A DNA stretch of 64,000 nucleotides from Cherax quadricarinatus (GCF_038502225.1 NW_027196384.1:29796-93795); one strand, 5' to 3'. Positions 1-11,489 are shown, numbered from the stretch's first letter. Notes: generated from the letters alone by a model not told the origin. Translations and numbers: made by a program.

Positions 1-161
1 TCCAAAAACACTGTCAGTTTTTTTCTCATTATGCACTGTGCTGCAGGATTTTTTTTTTATACTGCGCACACTGACCACACAGACCCATTCTCTCACATAT
101 GGGCCTACCAGTTTTCTCCCGCTTGATTTGAAGCCGCTAGAATTTTTGAGTACATATATAT
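1..161. mobile_element. Non-autonomous piggyBac-like element, inner part of right end
   Basis: This stretch (CTCATTATGCACTGTGCTGCAGG..., ACCCATTCTCTCACATATGGGCC..., GCTAGAATTT) matches the region inside the right end of the piggyBac copies at 5199-6326 and 12099-15055. It breaks off where the RTE LINE begins and resumes after that LINE's poly(A), so the LINE is nested in it. The left part lies outside the window. Confidence 0.6.
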
Positions 162-3072
162 AGAGAGATTTTGGGAAATGTTGAGTGAATGCGTGGGGAG
201 TTTTGAATCAAGTGTGAGAGTAATGGTGGTTGGGGATTTCAATGCTAAAGTGGGTAAAAATGTTATGGAGGGAGTAGTAGGTAAATTTGGGGTGCCAGGG
301 GTAAATGTAAATGGGGAGCCTTTAATTGAGCTATGTGTAGAAAGAAATTTGGTAATAAGTAATACATATTTTATGAAAAAGAGGATAAATAAATATACAA
401 GGTATGATGTAGCACGTAATGAAAGTAGTTTATTAGATTATGTATTGGTGGATAAAAGGTTGATGGGTAGGCTCCAGGATGTACATGTTTATAGAGGGGC
501 AACTGATATATCGGATCATTATTTAGTTGTAGCTACAGTTAGAGTAAGAGGTAGATGGGAAAAGAGGAAGGTGGCAACAACAAGTAAGAGGGAGGTGAAA
601 GTGTATAAACTAAGGGAGGAGGAAGTTCGGGTGAGATATAAGCGACTATTGGCAGAAAGGTGGGCTAGTGCAAAGATGAGTAGTGGGGGGGTTGAAGAGG
701 GTTGGAATAGTTTTAAAAATGCAGTATTAGAATGTGGGGCAGAAGTTTGTGGTTATAGGAGGGTGGGCGCAGGAGGAAAGAGGAGTGATTGGTGGAATGA
801 TGAAGTAAAGGGTGTGATAAAAGAGAAAAAGGTAGCTTATGAGAGGTTTTTACAAAGCAGAAGTGTTATAAGAAGAGCAGAGTATATGGAGAGTAAAAGA
901 AAGGTAAAGAGAGTGGTGAGAGAGTGCAAAAGGAGAGCAGATGATAGAGTGGGAGAGGCACTGTCAAGAAATTTTAATGAAAATAAGAAAAAATTTTGGA
1001 GTGAGTTAAACAAGTTAAGAAAGCCTAGGGAAAATATGGATTTGTCAGTTAAAAACAGAGTAGGGGAGTTAGTAGATGGGGAGATGGAGGTATTGGGTAG
1101 ATGGCGAGAATATTTTGAGGAACTTTTAAATGTTAAGGAAGAAACAGAGGCAGTAATTTCATGCACTGGTCAGGGAGGTATACCATCTTTTAGGAGTGAA
1201 GAAGAGCAGAATGTAAGTGTGGGGGAGGTACGTGAGGCATTACGTAAAATGAAAGGGGGTAAAGCAGCTGGAACTGATGGGATCATGACAGAAATGTTAA
1301 AAGCAGGGGGGGATATAGTGTTGGAGTGGTTGGTACTTTTGTTTAATAAATGTATGAAAGAGGGGAAGGTACCTAGGGATTGGCGGAGAGCATGTATAGT
1401 CCCTTTATATAAAGGGAAAGGGGACAAAAGAGACTGTAAAAATTATAGAGGAATAAGCTTATTGAGTATACCAGGAAAAGTGTATGGTAGGGTTATAATT
1501 GAAAGAATTAGAGGTAAGACAGAATGTAGGATTGCGGATGAGCAAGGAGGTTTCAGAGTGGGTAGGGGATGTGTAGATCAAGTGTTTACATTGAAGCATA
1601 TATGTGAACAGTATTTAGATAAAGGTAGGGAAGTTTTTATTGCATTTATGGATTTAGAAAAGGCATATGATAGAGTGGATAGAGGAGCAATGTGGCAGAT
1701 GTTGCAAGTATATGGAATAGGTGGTAAGTTATTAAATGCTGTAAAGAGTTTTTATGAGGATAGTGAGGCTCAGGTTAGGGTGTGTAGAAGAGAGGGAGAC
1801 TACTTCCCGGTAAAAGTAGGTCTTAGACAGGGATGTGTAATGTCACCATGGTTGTTTAATATATTTATAGATGGGGTTGTAAAGGAAGTAAATGCTAGGG
1901 TGTTCGGGAGAGGGGTGGGATTAAATTTTGGGGAATCAAATTCAAAATGGGAATTGACACAGTTACTTTTTGCTGATGATACTGTGCTTATGGGAGATTC
2001 TAAAGAAAAATTGCAAAGGTTAGTGGAAGAGTTTGGGAATGTGTGTAAAGGTAGAAAGTTGAAAGTGAACATAGAAAAGAGTAAGGTGATGAGGGTGTCA
2101 AATGATTTAGATAAAGAAAAATTGGATATCAAATTGGGGAGGAGGAGTATGGAAGAAGTGAATGTTTTCAGATACTTGGGAGTTGACGTGTCGGCGGATG
2201 GATTTATGAAGGATGAGGTTAATCATAGAATTGATGAGGGAAAAAAAGGTGAGTGGTGCTTTGAGGTATATGTGGAGTCAAAAAACGTTATCTATGGAGG
2301 CAAAGAAGGGAATGTATGAAAGTATAGTAGTACCAACACTCTTATATGGGTGTGAAGCTTGGGTGGTAAATGCAGTAGCGAGGAGACGGTTGGAGGCAGT
2401 GGAGATGTCCTGTTTAAGGGCAATGTGTGGTGTAAATATTTTACAGAAAATTCGGAGTGTGGAAATTAGGAGAAGGTGTGGAGTTAATAAAAGTATTAGT
2501 CAGAGGGCAGAAGAGGGGTTGTTGAGGTGGTTTGGTCATTTAGAGAGAATGGATCAAAGTAGAATGACATGGAAAGCATATAAATCTATAGGGGAAGGAA
2601 GGCGGGGTAGGGGTCGTCCTCGAAAGGGTTGGAGAGAGGGGGTAAAGGAGGTTTTGTGGGCAAGGGGCTTGGACTTCCAGCAAGCGTGCATGAGCGTGTT
2701 AGATAGGAGTGAATGGAGACGAATGGTACTTGGGACCTGACGATCTGTTGGAGTGTGAGCAGGGTAATATTTAGTGAAGGGATTCAGGGAAACCGGTTAT
2801 TTTCATATAGTCGGACTTGAGTCCTGGAAATGGGAAGTACAATGCCTGCACTTTAAAGGAGGGGTTTTGGGATATTGGCAGTTTGGAGGGATATGTTGTG
2901 TATCTTCATATGTGTATGCTTCTAGACTGTTGTATTCTGAGCACCTCTGCAAAAACAGTGATAATGTGCGAGTGTGGTGAAAGTGTTGAATGATGATGAA
3001 AGTATTTTCTTTTTGGGGATTTTCTTTCTTTTTTGGGTCACCCTGCCTCGGTGGGAGACGGCCGACTTGTTG

Positions 3073-3100
<28 letters not shown>
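162..3100 (+). mobile_element. RTE-like non-LTR retrotransposon, 5'-truncated, with poly(A) tail
   Basis: Homology with the RTE copy at 10649-11117 begins at AGAGAGATTTTGGGAAAT (162). The copy carries the end of the endonuclease domain, the whole reverse transcriptase, a roughly 330-bp 3' UTR with the family end (CACCCTGCCTCGGTGGGAGA then CGGCCGACTTGTTG) and an A-run at about 3074-3099. The same 3' UTR recurs at 9.8-10.1, 19.8-20.2 and 21.2-21.6 kb. A short ATATATA match on both sides may be the target duplication but is too simple to be sure of. Confidence 0.85.
178..2740 (+). pseudogene. RTE-like endonuclease/reverse transcriptase, frameshifted
   Basis: The ORF product would nick the target and copy element RNA by target-primed reverse transcription. 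Visible in order: the end of an AP-type endonuclease (GDFNAKVG near residue 20, SDHYLVVATVRV near 112), then a reverse transcriptase with KAAGTDGI, NYRGISLL, AFMDLEKAYDRVDR, GLRQGCVMSP and the FADD box (LLFADDTVLM), then the RTE C-terminal region (VVPTLLYGCEAW, LLRWFGHLERMD, GRGRPRKGW). Frame 1 runs 178-2319 and the protein continues in another frame to 2740. The sister copy at 19.3 kb has six A where this one has seven (about 2241-2247), so a +1 insertion in the A-run explains the shift. The first ATG at 178 is an artefact of 5' truncation. Confidence 0.85.
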
Positions 3101-3103
<3 letters not shown>

Positions 3104-3159
3104 TAGGTAAAACACATTGGCTCGTAAGACATATATATACGACCGAAACAGTGAAAGGG
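3101..3159. mobile_element. Right terminus of the interrupted piggyBac-like element
   Basis: The sequence after the LINE poly(A) ends in CAGTGAAAGGG followed by TTAA at 3160-3163. This is the inverted counterpart of the TTAA-CCCTTTCACTG left end at 22574. It completes the element begun at 1-161. Confidence 0.6.
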
Positions 3160-3163
3160 TTAA

Positions 3164-4930
3164 AGTGATGAAGTGGAAGACAGAAATTTTGTCATAGTCA
3201 AAGTTTAATGTGAGCATGGGAAGAGAAATGCAGTACAATGCAATCATTTACTGATGAGGTTTCACCCATACAGTGGCCTTTATCAAAGTCACAGTGTGAA
3301 CATGTTGCATTACCACTGCTGGCAGCAGCACCTGCCTCACGCACCATTCTGAACTGGTAATGTGTAACCTGTATGAAATAGCATATGGCCAACACATAAG
3401 ACAAAGACACATTGCAGACAATGCTTTTACTGAGACAAGATTTCACTATGTAGAGAATTAGCAAGACATGATTTGATAACACCCCAGGTAATTATTCTGA
3501 TACTAGATATTTGTGGATTGCAGATGTTACCTATACCATCTGTCAAAGCCCTGTGGCCACATGAGATGCGTATCCCAGAGTACTGCAACTGGAAATTACT
3601 GTATGCTGAAATAAACAAATACGAATAAGTGGTCACTTGCAGAGACAGTCATGAACATTTGCCTACACTTTAGCCATGATCTTTAGAGACATTGTTACCA
3701 CAGGTACCAGTAGAGGAAGCAGTGGACAGAATCATTCATAACTCCACCTGCAAAACTAATTTGTAGAACAGATTCTTCATTTTAATGAAACAGTAGTGAC
3801 TACAAGGGAATTGGTCATAGAGACAGAGGACACACCTTATGTAAAAAACTGGCAGGCCTGGGTGTAGAGGATCCACATCCTGAGGAATGGCTAGCAAAAC
3901 TCAGAAAGAGGGAGCAGGCATTTAACTTCCAAAACATTGGAGAGGAAGGAGCTAAGGTTCCGAGCAGGTTGATATTTTCTCAAACTGTAGTAATAACCAG
4001 GAAGAACTCATGAATCTCCCACACCAGTTAATAGTAGTAGTGGGAGCCTGCATTTTTATTATAATATGCATGTCATCCTCAGCATGATCAAGGCACTCTA
4101 GGCATCAAACACTGCTGATGAGTAAGACATGATTCATCTACACAGTAGGCCTCTTCAATCAAATATAGAGGTGGCAGGTGTAGTAGTGAAGTCAAGATAA
4201 TGTAATCAGTCCAGTAACCTTGGAGAAACATTATTTGAGGTAGTCAGTCACAAAACATCAAGCATTGCCTTGAAAGAATCCATGAGATTTATTGGCTGCC
4301 TGCTACTCAGTCAGTATATAATATCACAGATTCAGGTTTGGAGATAGTCAAGATCCTGTCAGTTCTACAGAGATAGCAAGATTGCCAGAGAATGAAATAA
4401 AGGCCTATTCCTCTTTGGTAAGCACCAAAAATCTGAACAGGAGGTCACTGTACTCTACTCTCCTGACCCATGGAAGGTCATCCTTAAACATCTCTCTGTG
4501 AACCACAGAGGATTTTTCACATATAATTCACTTGTAAGAAACCTTCTCCACTAACAAAAGATCCCAGCCTACCAATAGGCACTCTGAACAGGGTTTTCAG
4601 TGGTGACAAATTCTGTGTCAAACAGAACAAATAGCTGTTACTGTCAGGAATTCTTGATGAGCAGGATGCTCTGTCATATATCCTGCATAACAGCTCAGAC
4701 ATGGCAGGAAACAGAGTTAATTAGGTGTCAACTGAAGAGGTTCTCACCACACAGTGGAGGAGACAAGTAGAAGTGTTGACATGAGTGTTAATGGCTGGCA
4801 GTTGGTGATCTAGAGTTTGACTGGCTGCTAGAGGGCTTCAGCCACAGTAAGTGGAAAATGACAAACAAAATCACCAGGGATGTGTCAAAGTATTGGCCTA
4901 AAACCGAGTTTTGGTATCAGCGAAGATTTT
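3164..4930. other. Stretch without a recognisable gene
   Basis: Only short, low-complexity-free ORFs without family motifs are present on either strand. The FAR exon expected downstream of 6965 on the minus strand was looked for here and not found. The one recognisable item is a decayed hammerhead-like motif at 3256-3292. Confidence 0.5.
3256..3292 (-). ncRNA. Decayed hammerhead-like motif of a Penelope-like terminus
   Basis: On the minus strand TTGATAA is followed by a GCCACTGTATGGG stem-loop and GAAAC, the order seen in the better copies at 39.8-40.6 kb. Stem II is imperfect and the flanks have lost the family sequence. It is a relic at best. Confidence 0.35.
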
Positions 4931-4939
4931 GATATTGTC

Positions 4940-5194
4940 CCACCCTAATTATCAGTGCCTACCCGGAGAGTGTTCCAGGGGTCAACACCCCCACAGCCTG
5001 GTCCACAACCAGACCTTGCAGTGGATCAGGGCCTGATCAGCTAGGTTGCTACTGCTGGCCACATGCAATCCAATGTATGAACCACAGCTCGGCTGGTCAG
5101 GTGCCTATCCAGCTCCCTCTTGAAGACAGCCAGGGGTCTATTAGTAAACATTTTAAAAAAACCTCCCTCTCAATATTTGTTTTCCACAAACTTC
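4940..5194 (-). repeat. Dispersed LINE-type fragment
   Basis: Contains CCAGGGGTCAACACCCCCACAG and GGATCAGGGCCTGATCAGC. Close relatives occur at 35250-35375 and, more distantly, at 33240-33330 and 36845-37195. The 36.8-kb copy still reads ILPEDIRNTAGASIEVVKRK on the minus strand, so the family looks like the 3' coding end of a CR1/Jockey-type LINE. Assignment to a clade is inference. Confidence 0.5.
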
Positions 5195-5198
5195 TTAA

Positions 5199-5254
5199 CC
5201 CTTTCAGGGTCCAAGGCCAAAATCTGAAGTGGTGCCCCAGTGTCCAAGAATTTT

Positions 5255-5328
<74 letters not shown>

Positions 5329-6326
5329 ACATTTCTTATGAAATGATAGAGAATCTTTTTGTGAAGGTAATAAAACAAAAAGTACGAAATTTGATGGAAA
5401 ATTGACGAAATTATGCTCTCGCAAATTTTGATGTGTCAGCAATATTTACGAATCGGCGATTTTGCCGACTTTGACTCCCATTTTAGGCCAATTACATTAT
5501 TCCAGTTGACCAAATTCTTAGCTATTTCACTAGTATCACTTATATTCTATCGATTGAGCACAAGAAATCGTAAAGTCAACTGTTTCAACCACAAAATAAA
5601 GTGATCGGAAATTGGTAATTTGGCCAATTTAACACAAAGTTCAAAACATTCCTATTTCAAAATAGAGTCCAGAACAAACAATGTAGGTATTCCTGGCACT
5701 AAACTAACATTTCCTCTGTTCATTAGTTATGTTTTGAGGTTTTACAAATAAATTCCATTTTGATTTTTTATTCACATAATGAATTTTTATTCACACCAAA
5801 AAATAGAAGATTAACTGTTATGCAATATTGTAATAATTGTATAAATATCATCACCATATTTGTGAATGTATATTAAACCCACCAGCTGGCGTGTATTAGA
5901 CGTGTGAGGTCGTTTGTTTACTCTCGAACATCGGCAAAAATTTAACATTTCCGCTACCTAGAGCTCAGTTTCAAGCCATTTCCAGTGCTAAAACCAATCA
6001 AAATCATCTCTATTTCTGTAATATGTCTTCCATTCTATCAAATGAGACCAAGAAATCGCAAATACAACTATAAAAACATACGAAAAAACACTGCAAAGTC
6101 GCTATTTTAATCGAAAATCACGGTCTCAGTTTTTTCTCTCGTTATACACAGTGTGCTGCAGGATTTGTTTTATGTGGTGTACACATACCACATAGATGTA
6201 TTCTCTCATATCTAGGCCCAAATTTACCACTCACAGTTTATCAGAGTGAGCTGAGCTCATGGCATAGATCTATGGTTTGGACCCTAAACGTAAAGCCGTA
6301 GATCTACGGGACAGACCTTGAAAGGG
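5199..6326. mobile_element. Non-autonomous piggyBac-like transposon (TTAA-flanked)
   Basis: TTAA at 5195-5198 precedes CCCTTTCAGGGTCC, identical to the left terminus of the autonomous element at 12099. The right end carries two palindromes (CATAGATCTATG at 6263-6274 and CCGTAGATCTACGG at 6295-6308) and a slightly decayed terminus AGACCTTGAAAGGG followed by CTAA (a mutated TTAA). The roughly 1.13-kb interior has no transposase ORF and differs from the autonomous element, so it probably relied on transposase from elsewhere. Confidence 0.8.
5256..5327. repeat. 72-bp poly(A) run
   Basis: An uninterrupted A homopolymer inside the left part of the piggyBac-like element. The other family members have a short A-run at the same place (for example about 12157-12172), so this looks like expansion of a pre-existing run. 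It creates the long lysine and phenylalanine ORFs here, which are not genes. Confidence 0.9.
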
Positions 6327-6330
6327 CTAA

Positions 6331-6964
6331 TATTTTTTTTTACCTCAACAGCCATCTCCTACCAAGGTAAGGTGACAAAAGATGGAAATATTCACTATTA
6401 TTCATTCAATAGCAATTCAAATGGCTCTCCAAACTGCAACTTTTTTAAATATGTACGTATATGCAATGACTGCCAAAATTTGTTTTAATGACTAAATACA
6501 TATCAGGTCCTGTCAAAATAATTAATGTAAATCTATCAGCTATGAATAAAAAATGCAATGGTCAAACATGTCCGACAGAGAGAATGCAGAATACAGCTAC
6601 AGACATACTTATGGCTGATTCTGAGAGTTTTTCTACCCTCACAGCCTGGTCTGAGGTTTGAGTTCTTTGATCACCTACACAACCAGCCTGCTGCTGCTAG
6701 CAGTCTGCATGTCTAGACAACCATATAACGTGGATGATCTGGCATAAGTAATAATTATTATAAAAAAGAAAAAAATTTTAGAATATATTGGGCAAAATAA
6801 GTCCGAGAGAATGTTTTTATGAAGCAAATTTATACACAGTACACAAACAACCCACACACAGGAGAGAGAAGCTCATGACAATGTTTTGGTTCAACTTGGA
6901 CCAAACAAGTCACACGGTGAAAGTATGAGAAGTGGCACTGGTGGTTGTGTAAGAGTGGACTTAC
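6331..6964. other. Gene-free stretch, probable intron 6 of FAR
   Basis: It begins directly downstream of the exon 6 splice donor (ACTTAC at 6959-6964 on the plus strand is GTAAGT on the minus strand). No exon with FAR C-terminal character is visible. A fragment at about 6875-6950 resembles one at 28.73-28.86 kb and one at 41.59-41.66 kb. Confidence 0.5.
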
Positions 6965-7204
6965 ATGGGTCGTTTCCCTACTAGTCTGGCTGCAGCATCC
7001 ATGAGGTACGCAGGGAGCCAGTGCTGTAGAAGGACGGCAATGGTGTTGAGTGTCTTATGGTGAGTGAAGTGAAGGTTTGGATACCAGACCACATCATTCA
7101 TGGCATTCCTCCGCAATGCTGATATTCCATGTTTGTTTATCTCTCCCCACCGCACGGGTCGCTCCATGCCAGAAACACAGTTATACACTCTCAGCTCACT
7201 TTGT
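6965..7204 (-). CDS. FAR: Fatty acyl-CoA reductase, exon 6 (start of FAR C-terminal domain)
   Basis: Encodes about residues 298-377. It contains VYNCVSG and WGEINKHG, the family's V-Y-N-x-x-S and W-G-E boundary motifs, then an amphipathic to hydrophobic stretch (TIAVLLQHWLPAYLMD) typical of the region after the Rossmann domain. The acceptor is a T-rich tract followed by ACCAG at 7205-7209. The incoming AG plus A makes Arg298. The donor is GTAAGT, leaving the last two bases AT for the next exon. The T-run of 13 beside the acceptor is polymorphism-prone. The continuation (FAR C domain) is not found to the left. Confidence 0.88.
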
Positions 7205-7639
7205 CTGGTAAAAAAAAAAAAATATAACCTATAAATTATACTGAGCATTTTTTGTACATTATAGAAATGTTCAGTGAAGGTATGCAGTCCAAAACCTGGC
7301 TGGGAATGTACTGTACATAATCACATGCATTTATTTTAATATTTAAATATTTGATTTAAATCTATACCTCCTTGCTTTTATTATGTGGCAGTTCAGGTAC
7401 AATAAAGCCATTGACACTGTTTTAATGAGTGACTCCAATGAAAAGAAAAACCTCTTGTACACCACAGCAGAGTACCACACATCATCTCCAGAGTATACGC
7501 AGCTATGCTGTCTGCCAAGATCTTCACCTATGTTCACTATCATTAACAACAATACTGAGAATACAATACACATGTGTGAGTGTTTTGGATCAAAATGAAT
7601 AAAAGCAAATGATTTTTGGGATTTGTTGTGCTGTTGATG

Positions 7640-7760
7640 CGAACAAGGTAACATTTATGAATGGATTAAGGATAACTGGTTAGTCAGCCTTGAGTCCTGG
7701 AGGTGGTAAATACAGTGCCTGCATTCTGAAGGACGGGTGGAAACACTGCAGTTTGTAGAT
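7640..7760 (+). repeat. Orphan RTE 3' UTR fragment
   Basis: Matches the RTE 3' UTR order: GGATTAAGGATAACTGGTTA, then GAGTCCTGGAGGTGGTAAAT, then CAGTGCCTGCATTCTGAAGG. It is diverged, without coding region or tail. Confidence 0.55.
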
Positions 7761-7794
7761 AAATGGTTCGGAGACCGACAAGTTGATAAATTAG

Positions 7795-7915
7795 ACACAT
7801 GTGCAACACTTGGGAATCTTTATTGAGGAAACGTTTTGCCAAACAGTGGCTTCATCAGTCCACACACAGGAAAATGAAGAACAGGAGTTTGAGGTAATCA
7901 ATCCCTCTGCAGTCC
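7795..7915 (-). mobile_element. Penelope-like terminus fragment with hammerhead relic
   Basis: On the minus strand: CTGATGA (7852-7858), a GCCAC-TGT-TTGGC stem-loop, then AAAAC where GAAAC is expected, then AATAAAGATTCCCAAGTGTTG and CACATGTGTCTAA. The flanks match the units at 39760-40421 and 40493-40640. Core residue G12 has become A and stem I pairs poorly, so a cleaving ribozyme is unlikely here. Confidence 0.6.
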
Positions 7916-8469
7916 CACTGCAGTTTGATGGGTCATTTAAACTGAGTGTCCATGCACTTCTGGAAAGAATGCTAAGGAATGAGTGACAGTGAATGTGTTT
8001 CTTTGTGCACTACCTTAGAAATAACAGGAGTTTAAAAAATGTTTATTCACAAAAAAATATACAGTAAAGCCTCTTCTAGTGCAAATTTATGTATTCAGGA
8101 CTGAAAATGGGTAACCAAACTTTTATAGCACACTAAAAACTATAATATGTGCTGTCGAATGTGAAAGAATCAGAGTACTGTAATATCAGGTCATGACCAA
8201 AATCTAGGTGGTCTACACTGTGGAAATTTTTTTCCCCCCTCCGACCCAAGTTGGGCCCCAGGGTCAAGTGCATGGAGAGGCACAGCTCCTTCCCTACAAT
8301 GCCACACATACCACTTATGGCTTTCATCCCCTCAATTAGTCCCTGGATATTAACCATAAAACAAAAATACTAGTGATGCTTGAGATACTAAGAAGAATAA
8401 GTGTGAATCTCTGATGGCATTAAAGAAAATATTAATTTTAGATATGCTTTGAGGTGGTGCATGTGAGGC

Positions 8470-9120
8470 AGACTACCTCACTTTTGGTTCAAAAGAATCC
8501 ACCATCCGAACAATTAGAGACAAGTAGTGAAGAGTGTGATGTGATAGTAGTATCAAAGAGGTCAATATAGCCAAATTAAGACAAGAATGTTACTGAATGT
8601 GTGGATTGAGGAGAAAAGGAAAGAGGCCCTGTTTGGTGCTTAGGTAATATGGCAAAACCCAATCCTCCTATAAAACTGAGAAGGAAGAAGAGCCTTCACA
8701 ACAGTGTATGTTAGTGCTGGATGCTTTAAAAAGAATAATCAAAGACACATCATAAAACTTTGTGACGAGAGTTCATCAGCTGATCACACTGCCATACTAA
8801 GTCACCCTACTGACTTTGTGGAAGATTATTTCTGAGAATACAGTCCTGACCAAGTGTTAAAAGCTGAAGAGACAGGGCTATATTGAAAGCACATGCCATT
8901 AAGAATTTACATTAGCAAGCAAACATCTGAACCTGGGTTTCAAGTCAGATAAGGATAGCTTGATCTTGCTGCTCTGCAAAGCATGATTTGTAGGGCAGAG
9001 AATCCCTATGGTTTACATCACAACAAGGTCTATTTGCCTGTCATTTGGTGATGTAAAAAGACAGCATGGATGACTGAGGCCCTGTTAGGCGAATGCTTCT
9101 AGTATTAATCTAGTCCTACA
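8470..9120 (+). pseudogene. Tigger/pogo-type (jerky-like) transposase relic
   Basis: Although no long ORF survives, the plus strand reads in order GSKESTIRTIRDK (helix-turn-helix start), LLNVWIEEKRKE, VSAGCFKK, then the DDE catalytic start LKAEETGLY, KHMPLRIYISKQTSEPGFKS, DKDSLILLLC and IPMVYITTRSICL. This is the order in Tigger/jerky DDE-1 transposases, where the first catalytic residue lies in N-A-D-E-T-G-L-x-W-K. Here the aspartate is Glu and the W codon is a stop (TGA). Several stops and shifts make it clearly dead. A possible left terminus is TACAGTAAAGCCTC at about 8061. Confidence 0.65.
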
Positions 9121-9539
9121 ATGATGTATGTCATCAGAAAGAAACTTGCAATCAAGGTTTGCTACTCTCTTGATAATTCTTATTCATTCCCAAATTTTGC
9201 AGTCTGCAGACCCAAATGTGAAAATTATACTTTTACAACCAAAATATTATCTTTGATAAAGCTAGTGGACTGAGGAGTTATGACATTTACATATCAATAC
9301 ACACTGAAGGTAATGGAAAAACTCACTGTAGCAATGATAGACTCCCAAGACCAGCGAGCCAGAGTTTTAGCACAAATTTAAGGTTGTAGACGAACACACT
9401 CTTGTAAAGGTGTTGGGCTGAAGTGCCCTAATCAAAGCTACTATTAGAAAACACCTCCTTTCCTTAATGTTATCTTAACAATAATTAATTATGCTGAACA
9501 ATTCTTTTAACTTGTACTGACCCTGGTTTTTGTCTACAA

Positions 9540-9756
9540 TTCATTTATCACATGTGTGTGGTTGTAGTGTGAATGATAAGAAAGAGATGACTTTGGATGT
9601 TATGAATGAAAAGAAGCTGGATGTCCTGGCTCAAAGTGAAACAAAGCTGAAGGGGGTAAGAGAGTTTCAGTGGGGAGAAATAAATGGGATTAGGTCAGGG
9701 GTTTCTAATAGAGTCAGAGCTAAGGAAGGAGTAGCAATAAAGTTGAAGGATAAGTT
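9540..9756 (+). pseudogene. RTE copy B, endonuclease N-terminal part (left of nested insertion)
   Basis: Reads LDVMNEKKLDVLAQSETKLK, matching the start of the RTE AP endonuclease (D-V-L-x-x-Q-E-T-K, with Glu of the catalytic E still present as SET). The copy is interrupted at 9756 by an inverted RTE insertion and resumes at 10515. Confidence 0.7.
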
Positions 9757-10514
9757 TTTTTTTTTTTTTTTTTTTTCCAACAAGTCGGTCATCTCCCACC
9801 GAGGCAGGGTGACCCAAAAAAGAAAGAAAATCCCCAAAAAGAAAATACTTTCATCATCATTCAACACTTTCACCACACTCACACATTATCACTGCTTTTG
9901 CAGAGGTGCCCAGAATACAACAGTTTAGAAGCATATACGTATAAAGATACACAACATATCCCTCCAAACTGCCAATATCCCAAACCACTCCTTTAAAGTG
10001 CAGGCATTGTACTTCCCATTTCCAGGACTCAAGTCCGACTATATGAAAATAACCGGTTTCCCTGAATCCCTTCACTAAATATTACCCTGCTCACACTCCA
10101 ACAGATCGTCAGGTCCCAAGTATCATTCGTCTCCATTCACTCCTATCTAACACGCTCATGCACGCTTGCTGGAAGTCCAAGCCCCTCGCCCACAAAACCT
10201 CCTTTACCCCCTCTTTCCAACCCTTTTGAGGACGACCCCTACCCCTCTTTCCTTCCCCTATAGATTTATATGCTTTCCATGTCATTCTACTTTGATCCAT
10301 TCTCTCTAAATGACCAAACCACCTCAACAACCCCTCTTCTGCCCTCTGATTAATGCTTTTATTACCTCCACACCTTCTCCTAATTTCCACACTCCGAATT
10401 TTCTGCATAATATTTACACCACACATTGCCCTTAGACAGGACATCTCCACTGCCTCCAACCGTTTCCTCGCTGCTGCATTTACCACCCAAGCTTCACATC
10501 CATATAAGAGTGTT
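9757..10514 (-). mobile_element. RTE copy C, short 5'-truncated insertion inside RTE copy B
   Basis: Its poly(A) reads as the T-run from 9757 and its 5' break is at the VPTLLYGCEAW codons (CCACCCAAGCTTCACATCC). The C-terminal reading frame (109 codons or more down to the stop at 10109) is open and about as intact as copy A. The 9-bp duplication GGATAAGTT lies at 9748-9756 and 10515-10523. Removing the insertion and one repeat restores a continuous copy B sequence (AAGGATAAGTTATGGCAGG). Confidence 0.85.
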
Positions 10515-11117
10515 GGATAAGTTATGGCAGGAAAAGAGGGAATATAATGTATAAATTCAAGGATTATGTGGAGTTAAATAAGGGTTTGATGTGAAAAGTG
10601 GGTTATAGTAAGTGTTTATGCACCTGGAGAAGAGAGAAGTGTAGAGGAGAGAGAGATTTTGGGAAATATTGAGTGCATGGGGAGTTTTGAACCCAGTGAG
10701 ACAGTACTTGTGGTTGGGGATCTCAATGCTAAAGTGGGTAAAAATGTTGTAAAGGGAGTAGTAGGTAAATTTGGGATGCCAGGGGTAAATGAAAATGGGA
10801 AGCCTTTACTTGAACTATGTGTAGAAAGAGGTTTGGTAATAAGTAATACATATTTTATAAAAAAGAGGATAAATAAGTATACAAGATATGATATAGCATG
10901 CAATGAAAGTAGTTTGTTAGTTTATGTATTGGTGGATAAAAGGTTGATGGGTAGGCTTGAGGATGTACATGTTTATAGAGGAGCAATGGATATATCGGGT
11001 CACTATCTAGTTGTAGCTACAGTTAGAGTAAGAGGTAGATGGGACAAAAGGAAAATGGCAGCAGTAAGAGAGAGGTGAAGGTGTATAAACTAAGGGAGGA
11101 GGAAGTTAGGGTGAGAT
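10515..11117 (+). pseudogene. RTE copy B, continuation of endonuclease domain
   Basis: An open segment from 10659 to 11078 reads VVGDLNAKVGKN, ISNTYFIKKRINKYTRYD and DISGHYLVVATVRVRGRWDK. Compared with copy A, the catalytic SDH motif is SGH, so the nuclease would be disabled. Similarity to copy A stops at GTGAGAT near 11117, where unrelated sequence begins. Confidence 0.75.
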
Positions 11118-11139
11118 CTATCTCCACAGTAAAATCATA

Positions 11140-11240
11140 ATAAACACTACATGGCTTATAGCTCAATGGTAGTGTCTTCAACTCACAACTGAAGGATTTT
11201 GGTTCAATCCTGGGCTGGTGGAAAAACAAAAAAAAATTGT
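11140..11240 (+). repeat. tRNA-derived SINE head
   Basis: TAGCTCAATGGTAGTG resembles an A box and GGTTCAATCC a B box, about 35 bp apart. The acceptor and anticodon stems do not pair properly and there is no clean terminator, so this is a SINE promoter region, not a tRNA gene. An A-rich stretch follows. Confidence 0.5.
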
Positions 11241-11489
11241 AGCACATTTTTTAAATTAACAAAAACCCCAACTTGTTAATTACAGACAGGGAATCTGACA
11301 CATTCTGTCACGCAATTCCTAACCAGCAGGTTGTCACGCCCGAGTTGTAGAATGTGTTTCTAGCACCAGTAGCCTGACTGATCAGGTTATTAACCAGAAC
11401 TGGCCCACAAACATGCTGCAGTGATGATAACCCACAGAATCATCAACAAGTAGGAAGACTGTTTTGTCCATTCCTGCATAAGGTAAGTC

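Noticed and set aside
3198..3636. Minus-strand ORFs of 69-94 codons that might be FAR exons
   Set aside because: No FAR motif and no consensus splice sites in the right phase.
5077..5442. ORFs with long Lys or Phe runs
   Set aside because: Translations of the 72-bp poly(A) and its complement.
1..6960. Terminal FAR exon(s)
   Set aside because: Searched on the minus strand for FAR C-terminal motifs after the phase-2 donor at 6965; none found, so they are placed outside the window.
11140..11240. Possible tRNA gene
   Set aside because: A and B boxes are present but the acceptor and anticodon stems do not pair; SINE head is the better reading. The same applies to 19105-19230 and 24090-24170.
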